From assembly GCF_024637375.1 (NCBI RefSeq), contig NZ_JAGXFK010000021.1:1-64000 (forward strand): 64,000 nt of DNA. Reading direction: 5' to 3'. This document shows positions 53,135 to 62,272 of this stretch, piece by piece. This DNA is from Sediminimonas sp. Lineage in GTDB: Bacteria; Pseudomonadota; Alphaproteobacteria; Rhodobacterales; Rhodobacteraceae. The number at the start of each line of letters is the position of its first letter. Within the stretch, counting starts at the first letter, position 1. The notes beneath the pieces are model-generated. The model made no database searches and was not told the DNA's origin. It saw only the letters and a list, made by a program, of their open reading frames with translations. The translations under genes were made by a program, and so were the position numbers.

Positions 53135-53839
53135 ATGGCGCGCATGGCAGCGATTCTCCTGTCGTGCTGCGTGGCGCTTCTGGCGCTGCCGGCGGGCGCA
53201 GGCGGGGTCGCGCAGGCGCGCTATGATGCCCCGACAACCCGCTATGCCCATGGCGTGCTGGGCGACGCTGTCGAATACGGCGCGCTGGTGCTGACGCTGG
53301 ACGATGGTAGCGAACGGCGCATCACCCTGCCCGGCACGCGCGTGTTCGAGGATGTCGCGCCGCGGCTGATCCGCGACGGTGACGGAAGGGTGCTGGCGAT
53401 GGTGGTGGAAAGCAGCCTCGCCAAGGGGGCCCGGGTGGCGCTTTACGATGCAGACGGCCTGCGCGCGGCCACCCCGCATATCGGCCGCCCGCATCGCTGG
53501 CTGGCGCCCGTGGGGGCCGCCGATCTCGACGGTGACGGGCGGATCGAGGTGGCCTATGTCGACCGCCCGCACCTGGCCATGCGCTTGCGTGTCTGGCGCC
53601 TTGCGGGCGGGCGACTGGTGCATGTCGCCGACAAGGGCGGGCTGAGCAACCACCGCATCGGGTGGGATTTCATCCCCGGCGGCATCCGGCAATGTAGCGC
53701 AGCACCCGAGATGGTGACCGCCACCGCGGACTGGTCGGCCATCGTCGCCAGCACGCTCAGGGAGGGCCGTATCGCCACGCGCCGCATCGGTACCTACGAT
53801 GGATCCGCAAGCCTCGACGCTGCGCTGAGCTGTCCCTGA
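53135..53839 (+). CDS. Secreted VCBS/FG-GAP-like repeat protein
   Basis: A 234-residue protein with signal peptide (about 1-22, ending PAGAG). The segment APVGAADLDGDGRIEVAYVDRP is a calcium-binding FG-GAP/VCBS repeat, suggesting a partial beta-propeller. Two other weaker repeats flank it. No catalytic residue is recognisable. It follows the ferredoxin gene by 2 bp and so is probably co-transcribed, for no evident functional reason. Confidence 0.72.
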   Translation: MARMAAILLSCCVALLALPAGAGGVAQARYDAPTTRYAHGVLGDAVEYGALVLTLDDGSERRITLPGTRVFEDVAPRLIRDGDGRVLAMVVESSLAKGARVALYDADGLRAATPHIGRPHRWLAPVGAADLDGDGRIEVAYVDRPHLAMRLRVWRLAGGRLVHVADKGGLSNHRIGWDFIPGGIRQCSAAPEMVTATADWSAIVASTLREGRIATRRIGTYDGSASLDAALSCP

Positions 53840-53841
53840 TC

Positions 53842-53889
53842 TTCATCTTTCCGGAAATACTCCGGGGGTGCGGGGGGCTGGCCCCCCGC
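53842..53889 (+). repeat. Dispersed 3'-end hairpin element, copy B
   Basis: Between convergent stops lie CCGGA-AATAC-TCCGG (53851-53865) and GCGGGGGGC-TG-GCCCCCCGC (53870-53889). On the minus strand the block reads CCCCCGGAGTATTT then AGATGAAG, akin to the element at 25792-25853. It probably terminates one or both genes. Confidence 0.55.
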
Positions 53890-53895
53890 CCGGGC

Positions 53896-54552
53896 TCAAT
53901 CGCGGCGCGATCCCTCCTTCGCGGCCTGCCGCGCAAGCGCGTCCTCCAGGTCGCCATAGCCCGTGAACCGGCGCTCGAAAGCCAGCCCCAGCCGCTCGGC
54001 GCAGTGGCGGGCCTTCCCGGTCAGCGCCGGGTCGTCGGTCTGGGCCTGGTAGACCAGTTTCTCGTAATTTCCGAAATACACCTCGCGCAACTGCGGGTGC
54101 CGGTCGAGCCCCAGCGGCCGGATCACGAAGGCGTCGAACTGGCGCACCAGGAAATCGGTCAGGTAAAAGGCCGTCGCCTCGTCGCGGGCCGCGAAGGCGG
54201 CGTTGCCTTCGAAGAAACTGTAACAGTGCGGCCCTTCGAGCATCTCGACGCCCAACTCGTCGCAGGTGCGTGCCAGTTGGCCACCGGTGCCGCAATCGCC
54301 GTAAGCGACGAAAATCCGCTCATAGCTCGCGCGGTGGCGCGCCACCATGTCGCGCACCGCGGGGGCGATGCGCTCGGGGTGGTTGTGCAGGATCGCGGGC
54401 AGGCAGGCCAGGTCCAGATGATGCAGCCCGTTGGCGTCGCGGATTGCCACGATCTCGCGTGCCAGCGCCCCGCAGGCCACCACCAGAACCCGCCCCGCCC
54501 GCGCGGGCGGCAGGCCCTCGCGGGTCAGAGTGGTGTCGCTGGGCAGGGTCAT
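53896..54552 (-). CDS. DUF1638 protein of the split methionine synthase locus
   Basis: A 218-residue protein. Core motifs include VLVVACGALAREIVAIRDA, LHHLDLACLPAILHNHPERI and RIFVAYGDCGTGGQL (family DUF1638). Genetic work in Phaeobacter, as I recall, found such a gene needed for a cobalamin methionine synthase made of separate polypeptides. Here it lies 34 bp after the corrinoid protein gene, on the same strand, in line with such a role. Its biochemical function is unknown; cysteines and histidines in the core suggest metal or cobalamin handling. Confidence 0.85.
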   Translation of the reverse strand: MTLPSDTTLTREGLPPARAGRVLVVACGALAREIVAIRDANGLHHLDLACLPAILHNHPERIAPAVRDMVARHRASYERIFVAYGDCGTGGQLARTCDELGVEMLEGPHCYSFFEGNAAFAARDEATAFYLTDFLVRQFDAFVIRPLGLDRHPQLREVYFGNYEKLVYQAQTDDPALTGKARHCAERLGLAFERRFTGYGDLEDALARQAAKEGSRRD

Positions 54553-54586
54553 GCGCGGGGGCCTCCTGCGCGTGGCGGGGCGCTGT

Positions 54587-55297
54587 TCAGGCGCCGACGC
54601 TGACGCCCTGGTTGTGCTTGCGTGACATGTAGTCCTTGGCGGTCTCGACGGCCACGGCGGCGTCGCGGCAATAGGCGTCGGCGCCGATGGCGCGGCCGAA
54701 TTCCTCGTTCAGCGGCGCGCCGCCGACCAGTACCACGTATTCCTCGCGCAGCCCCTTTTCGATCATCGTGTCGATCACGACTTTCATGTAGGGCATGGTG
54801 GTGGTCAACAGCGCCGACATGCCCAGGATATCGGGTTGCTCGGTCTCCAGCGCCTCGAGGTAGTTCTCGACCGGGTTGTTGATGCCCAGATCGACGACCT
54901 CGAAACCGGCGCCTTCCATCATCATCGACACCAGGTTCTTGCCGATGTCGTGGATGTCGCCCTTGACGGTGCCGATCACCATCTTGCCCATGCGCGGGGC
55001 GCCGGTTTCGGCCAGCAGCGGCTTGAGGATGTACATGCCGCCCTTCATCGCGTTGGCCGCCAGCAGCACCTCGGGCACGAACAGGATACCGTCGCGGAAA
55101 TCCTTGCCGACGACGGTCATGCCGCCCACCAGCGCCTCGGTCAGTATCCTGTAGGGCGCCCAGCCGCGTTCCAGCAGGATGTTGACGCCTTCCTCGATCT
55201 CGTCCCTCAGGCCGTCATAGAGGTCGTCGAACATCTGTTGAACGAGTTCGTCGTCGTCCAGTTCGGAAAGGATCAGCTCGTCTTCTTCATCCGACAT
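54587..55297 (-). CDS. Corrinoid (B12-binding) protein
   Basis: A 236-residue two-domain cobalamin carrier like MtbC/MttC or MetH modules. The N-terminal helical cap domain is at about 15-100; the Rossmann domain starts KMVIGTVKGDIHDIGKNLV, in which DIHDIG gives the cobalt ligand H116. It carries methyl groups as methylcobalamin between a methyl-THF enzyme and homocysteine methyltransferase. The acidic leader (MSDEEDELILSELDDDELVQ) is family-specific. Start ATG 55297 follows AGGGGATATCCC. Flanked by DUF1638 and the homocysteine methyltransferase genes. Confidence 0.93.
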   Translation of the reverse strand: MSDEEDELILSELDDDELVQQMFDDLYDGLRDEIEEGVNILLERGWAPYRILTEALVGGMTVVGKDFRDGILFVPEVLLAANAMKGGMYILKPLLAETGAPRMGKMVIGTVKGDIHDIGKNLVSMMMEGAGFEVVDLGINNPVENYLEALETEQPDILGMSALLTTTMPYMKVVIDTMIEKGLREEYVVLVGGAPLNEEFGRAIGADAYCRDAAVAVETAKDYMSRKHNQGVSVGA

Positions 55298-55476
55298 GGG
55301 ATATCCCCTGCTTTGGGCGCGGGCGCCGCGCGCGACTTGTGCCTGCCCCTGCTTTGGCCATTTTGTCGCATCCGCACTGTCCGGATTGCGACATGCGCGC
55401 ACCCGCAACCGACTTCGGGCGGCAAATGCCGCTCACCGGGGGTAAATTCTGCTTGTCTGCGTGGGGGTTGCGCGGA

Positions 55477-56502
55477 TCAGCCGCGCCGCCGGCGGCGCCC
55501 GCCGCCACGGCGCGGCGCCGGTTCTTCGCCCGCGTCGCCGGTGCCTTCGGTGGCCGACGAGAACGGCCCCAGCGCCTGCGTGATCTGTTCCAGCGTCGGG
55601 CGCGGACCGCGCGGGCGCGTCTCCAGCGCCAGGCGCATCTTCTCCAGGTGCGCGGGCATGGTGCCGCAGCAGCCCCCGATGATGGTGGCGCCGCAGTCGC
55701 GGGCCATCGCGGCGTAATCGGCCATCAGGTCGGGCGTGCCGTCATAGTGGATATGGCCGTCGTGGTATTTGGGGATGCCGGCGTTGCCCTTGGCGATGAT
55801 CGGACGCTCGGCCCCTTGTGCGGCGAATCCCAACACCGTGCGCAGCAGGTCCGATGCACCGGTTCCGCAATTGGCGCCGTAAGCCAGCGGCGGGTTGTCG
55901 AGCCCCTCGACGATCGCCACCATGTCGGCGCTGGTCAGGCCCATCATGGTGCGCCCGGCTGTGTCGAAGCTCATGGTGCCGCACCACGCCATCCCGGCCA
56001 GCCGGAACGCCTCGGCGGCGGCGCGGTATTCCTCGGGCGCCGAGATGGTCTCCAGCCATGCGACGTCGGCGCCGCCCGCCTTGAGCCCCTCGGCCTGTTC
56101 GTGGAACATCTCGACCGCCAGCGCGTGGGTCATCACGCCCATGGGTTCGAATATCTCGCCAGTGGGGCCGACCGACCCGGCCACCACCACCGGGCGTCCG
56201 GCGGCGTCGGCCACCTCGCGGCCCAGCTCCGCGGCGATGCGCGACAGCTCAAAGGCACGCTTTTGCGCGCCGTGCAGTTTCAGCCGGCTGGCATTGCCGC
56301 CGAAGGAGTTGGTCAGGAAGATGTCACTGCCCGCGTCCACCGCGCCGCGGTAAAGCGTGCGGATGCGCTCGGGGTGGGTGTCGTTCCACAACTCGGGAGC
56401 CTCGCCCGATTGCAACCCCATATTGAACAGGTTGGTCCCCGTGGCGCCGTCGGCCATCAGCCAGTCGCGGGTATCGAGAAGGCGGGAAAGGGCATCGGTC
56501 AT
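55477..56502 (-). CDS. bmt: Homocysteine S-methyltransferase, BHMT/MetH-N type
   Basis: A 341-residue TIM-barrel enzyme. Zinc cysteines are C212 (ANCGTGASD) and C278/C279 (GGCCGT), and the barrel starts LMADGATGTNLFNMGLQSGE with the homocysteine-binding region DIFLTNSFGGN. It transfers a methyl group to homocysteine. With the corrinoid protein and DUF1638 in one locus, it is likelier to take the methyl group from cobalamin than directly from betaine, though often annotated betaine-homocysteine methyltransferase. C-terminal tail is Arg/Gly-rich (RRGGGRRRRRG). Confidence 0.9.
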   Translation of the reverse strand: MTDALSRLLDTRDWLMADGATGTNLFNMGLQSGEAPELWNDTHPERIRTLYRGAVDAGSDIFLTNSFGGNASRLKLHGAQKRAFELSRIAAELGREVADAAGRPVVVAGSVGPTGEIFEPMGVMTHALAVEMFHEQAEGLKAGGADVAWLETISAPEEYRAAAEAFRLAGMAWCGTMSFDTAGRTMMGLTSADMVAIVEGLDNPPLAYGANCGTGASDLLRTVLGFAAQGAERPIIAKGNAGIPKYHDGHIHYDGTPDLMADYAAMARDCGATIIGGCCGTMPAHLEKMRLALETRPRGPRPTLEQITQALGPFSSATEGTGDAGEEPAPRRGGGRRRRRG

Positions 56503-56616
56503 GGCGCGATCCTGATCGGCTCGGACCCCCACGTGCGGCGGGCATCAAATCGGGTTTCGCCCGCGGCGCGAGACGGAAGCGTGCCCCGGAGACAGCGGCG
56601 CGCAGATGAGCGGCGT

Positions 56617-56931
56617 TCAGTGCTCCTTGACGAGCTGGCCCTTTGCCTCGCGCAGGAACTCTTCCATCTTGGCGCGGATCTGGGCCTCGTCGGCGCGCCC
56701 GCCCAGATCGCCGGCGACCTTGCGCACGACATCCTCGTGACCGGCTTCCTGGAAATCGGCCTTGATGACTTCGGCGGCGTAGGTCTGGGCTTCCGCGCCG
56801 GTCTTGCCCAGAAGCTCGGCCGCCCACAGGCCCAACAGCTTGTTGCGCCGGGCCTCGGCCTTGAACTGCATTTCGGCGTCATGGGCGAATTTGTTTTCGA
56901 ACGCGTTTTCGCGGTCGTCGAAGGTGCTCAT
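56617..56931 (-). CDS. DUF1476 zeta-type F1-ATPase inhibitor
   Basis: A 104-residue all-helical protein. The start TTFDDRENAFE-like MSTFDDRENAFENKFAHDAE and RNKLLGLWAAELLG are the family signature. In Paracoccus the homologue (zeta subunit) inhibits ATP hydrolysis by F1 through its N-terminal segment. The gene is commonly beside purC in Rhodobacterales, as here, divergent with a 153-bp gap. Confidence 0.93.
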   Translation of the reverse strand: MSTFDDRENAFENKFAHDAEMQFKAEARRNKLLGLWAAELLGKTGAEAQTYAAEVIKADFQEAGHEDVVRKVAGDLGGRADEAQIRAKMEEFLREAKGQLVKEH

Positions 56932-57084
56932 GGTCCGGTCCTCGGATCAGATTGACGTTCCCCCTGATATGCCTGCCGCGAGGCTTGGGCGCAAGGGGCT
57001 GCATCTTGCGGCGGGCGGGCCCTTGAACTATGAGATGCGGCAAGGGCGCGGGGACTCATCCCCGCAAACAGCGACGGAGTGGCC

Positions 57085-57849
57085 ATGGCGCGGCGCAAGA
57101 AGATCTACGAGGGCAAGGCGAAAATCCTGTACGAGGGCCCCGAACCAGGCACCATCGTGCAGTATTTCAAGGACGATGCCACCGCCTTCAACGCCCAGAA
57201 GCACGACGTGATCGAGGGCAAGGGGGTGCTCAACAACCTGTTGTCCGAATTCTTCATGACCGGGCTGGGCAATGTCGGGGTGCCGACGCATTTCATCAAG
57301 CGCATGAACATGCGCGAACAGATGGTGCGCGCCTGCGAGATCGTGCCGCTGGAAATCATCGTGCGCAATTACGCCGCCGGGTCGCTGGCCAAGCGGCTGG
57401 GCCTGGACGAGGGCGGGCAACTGCCACGCCCGATCGTGGAATACTGCCTCAAGGACGATGCGCTTGGCGATCCGCTGGTCAGCGAGGAACACATCGCCGC
57501 CTTCGGGTGGGCCAGCCAGCAGGACATGGACGACATTCTCAGCCTGGCGCTGCGGGTCAACGATTTTCTCAGCGGGGTGCTGTTCGGTGTCGGTATCCGG
57601 CTGGCGGATTTCAAGATCGAGGTCGGGCGCGTCTATGACGGCGATTTCCAGCGCCTGATCCTCGCCGATGAAATCAGCCCCGATTCGTGCCGCCTTTGGG
57701 ATATCGAGACCGGCCAGAAGCTCGACAAGGACGTGTTCCGGCGCGATCTGGGTAGTCTGACCGACGCCTATACCGAGGTCGCGCGGCGGCTGGGCGTGCT
57801 GCCCCGGGGCGGCGCCACGCCGATGGCCAAGCCGACGCTGATCAACTGA
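57085..57849 (+). CDS. purC: SAICAR synthetase
   Basis: A 254-residue enzyme of de novo purine synthesis that joins aspartate to CAIR with ATP. It begins [20 protein letters not shown], the ATP-binding strand, and includes [31 protein letters not shown] and the active-site DFKIEVGR. I use ATG 57085, with GGAG five bases upstream; a GTG two codons earlier is possible. First gene of a purC-purS cluster. Confidence 0.96.
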   Translation: MARRKKIYEGKAKILYEGPEPGTIVQYFKDDATAFNAQKHDVIEGKGVLNNLLSEFFMTGLGNVGVPTHFIKRMNMREQMVRACEIVPLEIIVRNYAAGSLAKRLGLDEGGQLPRPIVEYCLKDDALGDPLVSEEHIAAFGWASQQDMDDILSLALRVNDFLSGVLFGVGIRLADFKIEVGRVYDGDFQRLILADEISPDSCRLWDIETGQKLDKDVFRRDLGSLTDAYTEVARRLGVLPRGGATPMAKPTLIN

Positions 57850-57863
57850 AGGGGACTCCACCG

Positions 57864-58103
57864 ATGAAGGCACGCGTGCATGTGATGCTCAAGACCGGCG
57901 TCCTGGACCCACAGGGCGAGGCGGTGCGCCACGCGCTGGGCAGCCTCGGCTTCGACGGGGTCGAAGGCGTGCGCCAGGGCAAGGTGATCGAGCTGGACCT
58001 GGCCGAGACGGACCCAACCCGCGCCGAGGCGCAGGTGCGCGACATGTGCGAGCGGTTGCTGGCCAACACCGTGATCGAAAGCTACACGGTGGAACTGACC
58101 TGA
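57864..58103 (+). CDS. purS: FGAM synthase subunit PurS
   Basis: A 79-residue small subunit that, with PurQ and small PurL, makes formylglycinamidine ribonucleotide. The pattern KARVHVMLKTGVLDPQGEAV then LGFDGVEGVRQGKVIELDL is the complete fold. It follows purC by 14 bp. The purL gene is not next to it, so the complex is encoded at more than one site. Confidence 0.95.
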   Translation: MKARVHVMLKTGVLDPQGEAVRHALGSLGFDGVEGVRQGKVIELDLAETDPTRAEAQVRDMCERLLANTVIESYTVELT

Positions 58104-58459
58104 GGGGCGGCTGCCGGTCCGCTTTGCGGGACGGAGCTGCCGTTCGCAGCGGTCGCCAAGCCGTGCATCACCGGGCCGTGGTGCGGCGATCCAACGTTCG
58201 TGCGGCAGCACTTTATGTTTGCATAATCCGAAAAAGATCAAAGTGTTGCGCAGGCGCCAACCAAATCGCCGTGCCGGGGGGCGGCCCGGCGATGCGCGGC
58301 GGCGCGTTCCGCGCCTTGATTCCGCGCATGGGTAACGGACATTATTGGTACCTGGCCCCATCTCCCGCACTCCGCGCCGCGTGCCGCACCTCCCCGTGAT
58401 GGACAAGCACGTCGCAGCGCGCTAGAGCATCGCCACAGCATCAACAGAGGGTCCTTGTC
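58104..58459. other. 356-bp gap between purS and purQ
   Basis: No ORF with protein-like content. It holds an AT-richer patch (58208-58250, TTTATGTTTGCATAATCCG then AAAAAGATCAAAG), the dispersed hairpin repeat at 58294-58327 and a ribosome site before purQ. The long gap implies separate transcription of purQ; a promoter is likely but I cannot fix it. Confidence 0.4.
58294..58327 (+). repeat. Dispersed hairpin repeat, copy before purQ
   Basis: 34-bp block containing the perfect hairpin GGCGCG-TTC-CGCGCC (58301-58315), followed by TTGATTCCGCGC. It matches 31 of 34 bases of the reverse strand of 43654-43687, downstream of sdaA. A weaker, rearranged relative (GGAACGCGCC next to GCGCGCGGC) follows phaZ near 17541-17565. 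Confidence 0.6.
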
Positions 58460-59128
58460 ATGCGCGCGGCTGTCATCGTCTTTCCCGGCTCCAACTGCGA
58501 CCGTGATCTTGCCGTTGCCCTTGAGCGGGCGGGCGCGCGGGTGTCCATGGTGTGGCACAAGGATACCGAACTGCCCGCCGGTATCGACCTTGTCGCGATC
58601 CCCGGCGGGTTCTCGTTCGGTGATTACCTGCGCTGCGGGGCGATCGCCGCCAACTCGCCCATCTGCCGCTCGGTGGTGGCGCATGCCGAACGCGGCGGCC
58701 ACGTCCTGGGCATCTGCAACGGCTTTCAGGTGCTGACCGAAACCGGCCTGCTGCCCGGCGCGCTGATGCGCAATGCAGGGCTCAAGTTCATCTGCCGGCG
58801 CACCGAACTGCGGGTCGAGACGACCGACAGCCCGTTCACCTCGGGCTATGCGCCGGGGCAGGTGATCGACATCCCCGTTGCGCACCACGAGGGCAACTAC
58901 ACCGCCGGCCCGGATCTGGTGGCGCGGCTGCGCGACGCGGATCGCATCGCCTTTACCTATTGCGACAACCTCAACGGATCGGTCGCCGATATCGCCGGAA
59001 TCCTCAGCGAAAACCGCCGCGTTCTGGGCATGATGCCGCATCCCGAACGCGCCGCCGACGCGGGCCACGGCGGCACCGATGGGGCGATCCTGTTCGATTC
59101 GGTGGTCGCGCAGATGGCGACGGCCTGA
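58460..59128 (+). CDS. purQ: FGAM synthase glutaminase subunit PurQ
   Basis: A 222-residue class I glutamine amidotransferase supplying ammonia to FGAM synthase. Nucleophile C86 is in VLGICNGFQ and the His-Glu pair in [10 protein letters not shown]. The start [16 protein letters not shown] is the standard PurQ beginning and length is normal. It is 356 bp past purS. Confidence 0.96.
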   Translation: MRAAVIVFPGSNCDRDLAVALERAGARVSMVWHKDTELPAGIDLVAIPGGFSFGDYLRCGAIAANSPICRSVVAHAERGGHVLGICNGFQVLTETGLLPGALMRNAGLKFICRRTELRVETTDSPFTSGYAPGQVIDIPVAHHEGNYTAGPDLVARLRDADRIAFTYCDNLNGSVADIAGILSENRRVLGMMPHPERAADAGHGGTDGAILFDSVVAQMATA

Positions 59129-59164
59129 CTTGAGCCGCCGGCGCGCAGGGCGTACACATAGCCG

Positions 59165-60934
59165 ATGGCGCGCACGAGCTTAACCGAACAAACTGCGGAC
59201 GGTCCGCGCACCGTAAGCTGGCGGGCGCGGCTGGCGCTGGGCCTGCTGCTGGTACTGGCAGTGGTGACGGTGGTGGTGAGCAACCGTTTCCTGACCGAAC
59301 GCTTCACCAGCGACACCCGCAACCGCGCCGAATTGCGGCTGGCGCTTTACGGCGGCAACCTGATGAGCGAGCTGCGCCGCAACGCTATCGTGCCGCAGCT
59401 TCTGGCGCGCGACCCGACGCTGATCGCGGCGCTTGCCACCTCGGATTTCTCGCAGTCGACGCAGCGGCTGCTGTCGTTCGTCGAGGAAATCGGCGCCGCA
59501 TCGCTGATGCTGCTCGACCGCGACGGGCGCGCCGTGGCCGCCACCGACCGCAACCGCCTGGGCTCGCAGCACCGCAGCGCCTCCTATTTCGTCGATGCGC
59601 TGCGCTCGCGCGATACGCTTTTCAGCGTCGGCGAGCGCGAAAGCGGTGGCTACCGGTTCACCTATTCGCGCCGGATCGAGCAGCGGGGCGAGGTTCACGG
59701 CGTGATCCTTGTCGAGGTGGACCTGCGCAAGTTCGAACAGGACTGGAAGGGCATTTCCGACGCGGTGCTGGTCACGGACAGCTCCGGGATGATCATCTTG
59801 GCGACCGAGCCGCGCTGGCGTGGCCTGACCGAGGAGCGCGCGCTGGCGCGGGCCCCGGCCGAAAGCGCCATCGAGCGCGCCATCCAGGCCACTGCCGACT
59901 GGACCGCCGAGCGTGCCGATGCCTACCTGGGCGGTGAGGCGGTGATGCGGGTCGAATCGCGGCTGCCATTCCGAGGCTGGCGGATCGCCAGCTTCACCAC
60001 CTATGACAGCGTGCGCGAGAAGGTGAACGGCGTCCTGGCGCTGGAAATCATGGGATTCGCGGTGCTGTTCGCGCTGGCATTCTATTTCCTGTCGCGCCGC
60101 ACGGCAGTGCGCATGGCGCTGTTCCAGCGCGAATCGGCGGAGCTCCGCCGGTTGAACGCGCGGCTACAGCGTGAAATCGCCGAGCGCGAGCGGGTCCAGG
60201 AAACCCTTGCCGAGGCCGAGCAGACGCTTGCCCAAAGCTCCAAGCTGGCGGTTCTGGGCGAAATGTCGGCGGCTGTCAGCCACGAGTTGAACCAGCCGCT
60301 GGCGGCGATGAAAACCTACCTGGCCGGCGCCCGGCTGCTGGTGCAGCGCAACCGCGCCGACGAGGCGCTGTCGGCCTTCCAGCGTATCGACGACCTGATC
60401 GGGCGGATGGGGGCCATTACCCGGCAGCTGAAGTCCTATGCGCGCAAGGGCGGGGACGTGTTCGAACCCGTCGACCTGCGCGACGCGGTCGCGGCATCGC
60501 TTTCGATGATGGAACCGCAGCTCAAACAGCGCAGCGTTCGCATCAGCCGCGCGTTACCGGCCCACCCGGTGCGCGTGATGGGCGACCGCGTTCGTATCGA
60601 GCAGGTGTTGGTCAACCTGTTGCGCAACGCCCTGGACGCCACCCACGGCGAGGCGGAACCGCAGATCGACATCATCCTGGCAGCGGGCGAAACCGCGTCG
60701 CTGAGCGTGCGCGACAACGGCCCCGGGATCGCGGATCTGGAGTCCCTGTTCGAACCCTTCTATACCACCAAGAAGCCCGGCGACGGGGTCGGCCTGGGGC
60801 TGGCGATCTCGTCGGGGATCGTCGCCGACATGGGCGGACGGCTGATCGCCCGAAATGCCGAGGGCGGGGGGGCTGTATTCGAGATGCAATTGCCTATCTT
60901 GACTGATGATGCAGAAACAGAAGCGGCGGAGTAG
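59165..60934 (+). CDS. dctB: DctB-like sensor histidine kinase
   Basis: A 589-residue membrane kinase. TM1 at about 21-40, a double-PDC periplasmic sensor (about 45-285, with NRLGSQHRSASYFVDALRSR typical of C4-dicarboxylate sensors), TM2 at about 292-310, a coiled-coil linker, HisKA with phospho-acceptor H373 in AAVSHELNQPLAAM, and an HATPase domain with N, G1 (DNGPGIAD) and GLGLAISSG boxes. It pairs with the regulator 3 bp downstream. Dicarboxylate sensing is inferred from family; no dctA or TRAP genes are adjacent. Confidence 0.9.
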   Translation: MARTSLTEQTADGPRTVSWRARLALGLLLVLAVVTVVVSNRFLTERFTSDTRNRAELRLALYGGNLMSELRRNAIVPQLLARDPTLIAALATSDFSQSTQRLLSFVEEIGAASLMLLDRDGRAVAATDRNRLGSQHRSASYFVDALRSRDTLFSVGERESGGYRFTYSRRIEQRGEVHGVILVEVDLRKFEQDWKGISDAVLVTDSSGMIILATEPRWRGLTEERALARAPAESAIERAIQATADWTAERADAYLGGEAVMRVESRLPFRGWRIASFTTYDSVREKVNGVLALEIMGFAVLFALAFYFLSRRTAVRMALFQRESAELRRLNARLQREIAERERVQETLAEAEQTLAQSSKLAVLGEMSAAVSHELNQPLAAMKTYLAGARLLVQRNRADEALSAFQRIDDLIGRMGAITRQLKSYARKGGDVFEPVDLRDAVAASLSMMEPQLKQRSVRISRALPAHPVRVMGDRVRIEQVLVNLLRNALDATHGEAEPQIDIILAAGETASLSVRDNGPGIADLESLFEPFYTTKKPGDGVGLGLAISSGIVADMGGRLIARNAEGGGAVFEMQLPILTDDAETEAAE

Positions 60935-60937
60935 CCC

Positions 60938-62272
60938 ATGTCGAAAGTGATGAAGATCGCCATCGTGGATGACGAACAGGACATGCGGCAATCGATCAGC
61001 CAGTGGCTGGCGCTGTCGGGGTTCGACACCGAGATATACGCGGGCGCCGAAGAGGCGCTCAGGGCGCTCGGCCCCGATTACCCCGGCATCGTGATCACCG
61101 ACATCCGTATGCCCGGCATGGACGGGATGCAGTTGCTCAAGAAGCTGATGGCGACCGACAGCGCGCTGCCGGTGATCATGATCACTGGGCACGGCGACGT
61201 GCCCATGGCGGTCGAGGCAATGCGCCTGGGCGCCCATGATTTTCTTGAAAAGCCGTTCAACCCCGAACGCATGACCGAGCTGGCCAAGCAGGCGGTCGCG
61301 GCGCGGCGGCTGACGCTGGACAACCGCGCGCTCAGGCGCGAGTTGTCGCATGGCGAGCATATCATGAACAAGCTCATCGGCTCCAGCAGCAGCATGGAAC
61401 GCCTGCGCGAGGACATCCTGGACCTCGGCCAGGCCGATGGCCATGTCCTGATCGACGGCGAAACCGGCACCGGCAAGACGCTGGTGGCGCACGCGCTGCA
61501 CGCGGTCGGCTCGCGCTCGGGGCGCAAGTTCGTGTTGGTGGCCTGTGGCGCGCTGGAAGAGGAGGCGCTGACGCGGCGCCTGTTCGGGCCGGTGCTGCCA
61601 GACGAAAGCCGCCTGCCCGCGGTCGAAGAGGCGCGCGGCGGCACCTTGGTGCTGGAAGGGGTCGAAACCCTTTCGGACGCGCAGCAGGAGCGCCTTCTGG
61701 GCGTCATCAACGAGCAGGGCGCGCCGCCCGAGACGCGCATCATCGCCATTTCCAATCTTCAGGACGAGGGGCGCACCAGCGAGGACGCCCTGCGCGCCGA
61801 CCTGTTCTACCGGATGGCGTCGTTGCGCATGACCCTGCCGCCGTTGCGCGCGCGCGGCGAGGACATCCTGACCCTTTTCAACCGCTTCGCCGAGCAGTTC
61901 TCGGAGGAATATGGCTGCGACGCGCTCACCGTCAGCGCGCAGGAGGCAGCGCAACTGTTGCAGGCGCCGTGGCCCGGCAACGTGCGCCAGCTCATCAACG
62001 TGGCCGAACGCGCGGTGCTGCAATCGCGCCGCGGGCAGGGGACGATCACCTCGCTGCTGATGAGCGACAACGACGAGATGGCGCCGGTGATGACCACCGA
62101 GGGCAAGCCGCTCAAGGAATATGTCGAGGCGTTCGAGCGCATGCTCATCGACAACACCATGCGCCGCCACAAGGGCTCCATCGCGGCGGTGATGGACGAG
62201 CTGTGCCTGCCACGCCGGACGTTGAACGAAAAGATGGCAAAGTACGGTTTGCACCGGTCGGATTATACCTGA
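60938..62272 (+). CDS. dctD: DctD-like response regulator lacking the sigma-54 loop
   Basis: A 444-residue NtrC-type regulator. Receiver domain: acidic pocket D11/D12, phospho-acceptor D55, K105. AAA+ domain: Walker A GETGTGKT at 174-181, but between LFG (215-217) and GGT (234-236) there are only 16 residues, with no GAFTGA, the loop that contacts sigma-54; Walker B reads LVLEGVE where active ATPases have LFLDE. A Fis-type HTH is at the end (about 400-440). It therefore probably does not activate RpoN promoters, and may regulate RpoD promoters as R. capsulatus NtrC does. Confidence 0.88.
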   Translation: MSKVMKIAIVDDEQDMRQSISQWLALSGFDTEIYAGAEEALRALGPDYPGIVITDIRMPGMDGMQLLKKLMATDSALPVIMITGHGDVPMAVEAMRLGAHDFLEKPFNPERMTELAKQAVAARRLTLDNRALRRELSHGEHIMNKLIGSSSSMERLREDILDLGQADGHVLIDGETGTGKTLVAHALHAVGSRSGRKFVLVACGALEEEALTRRLFGPVLPDESRLPAVEEARGGTLVLEGVETLSDAQQERLLGVINEQGAPPETRIIAISNLQDEGRTSEDALRADLFYRMASLRMTLPPLRARGEDILTLFNRFAEQFSEEYGCDALTVSAQEAAQLLQAPWPGNVRQLINVAERAVLQSRRGQGTITSLLMSDNDEMAPVMTTEGKPLKEYVEAFERMLIDNTMRRHKGSIAAVMDELCLPRRTLNEKMAKYGLHRSDYT

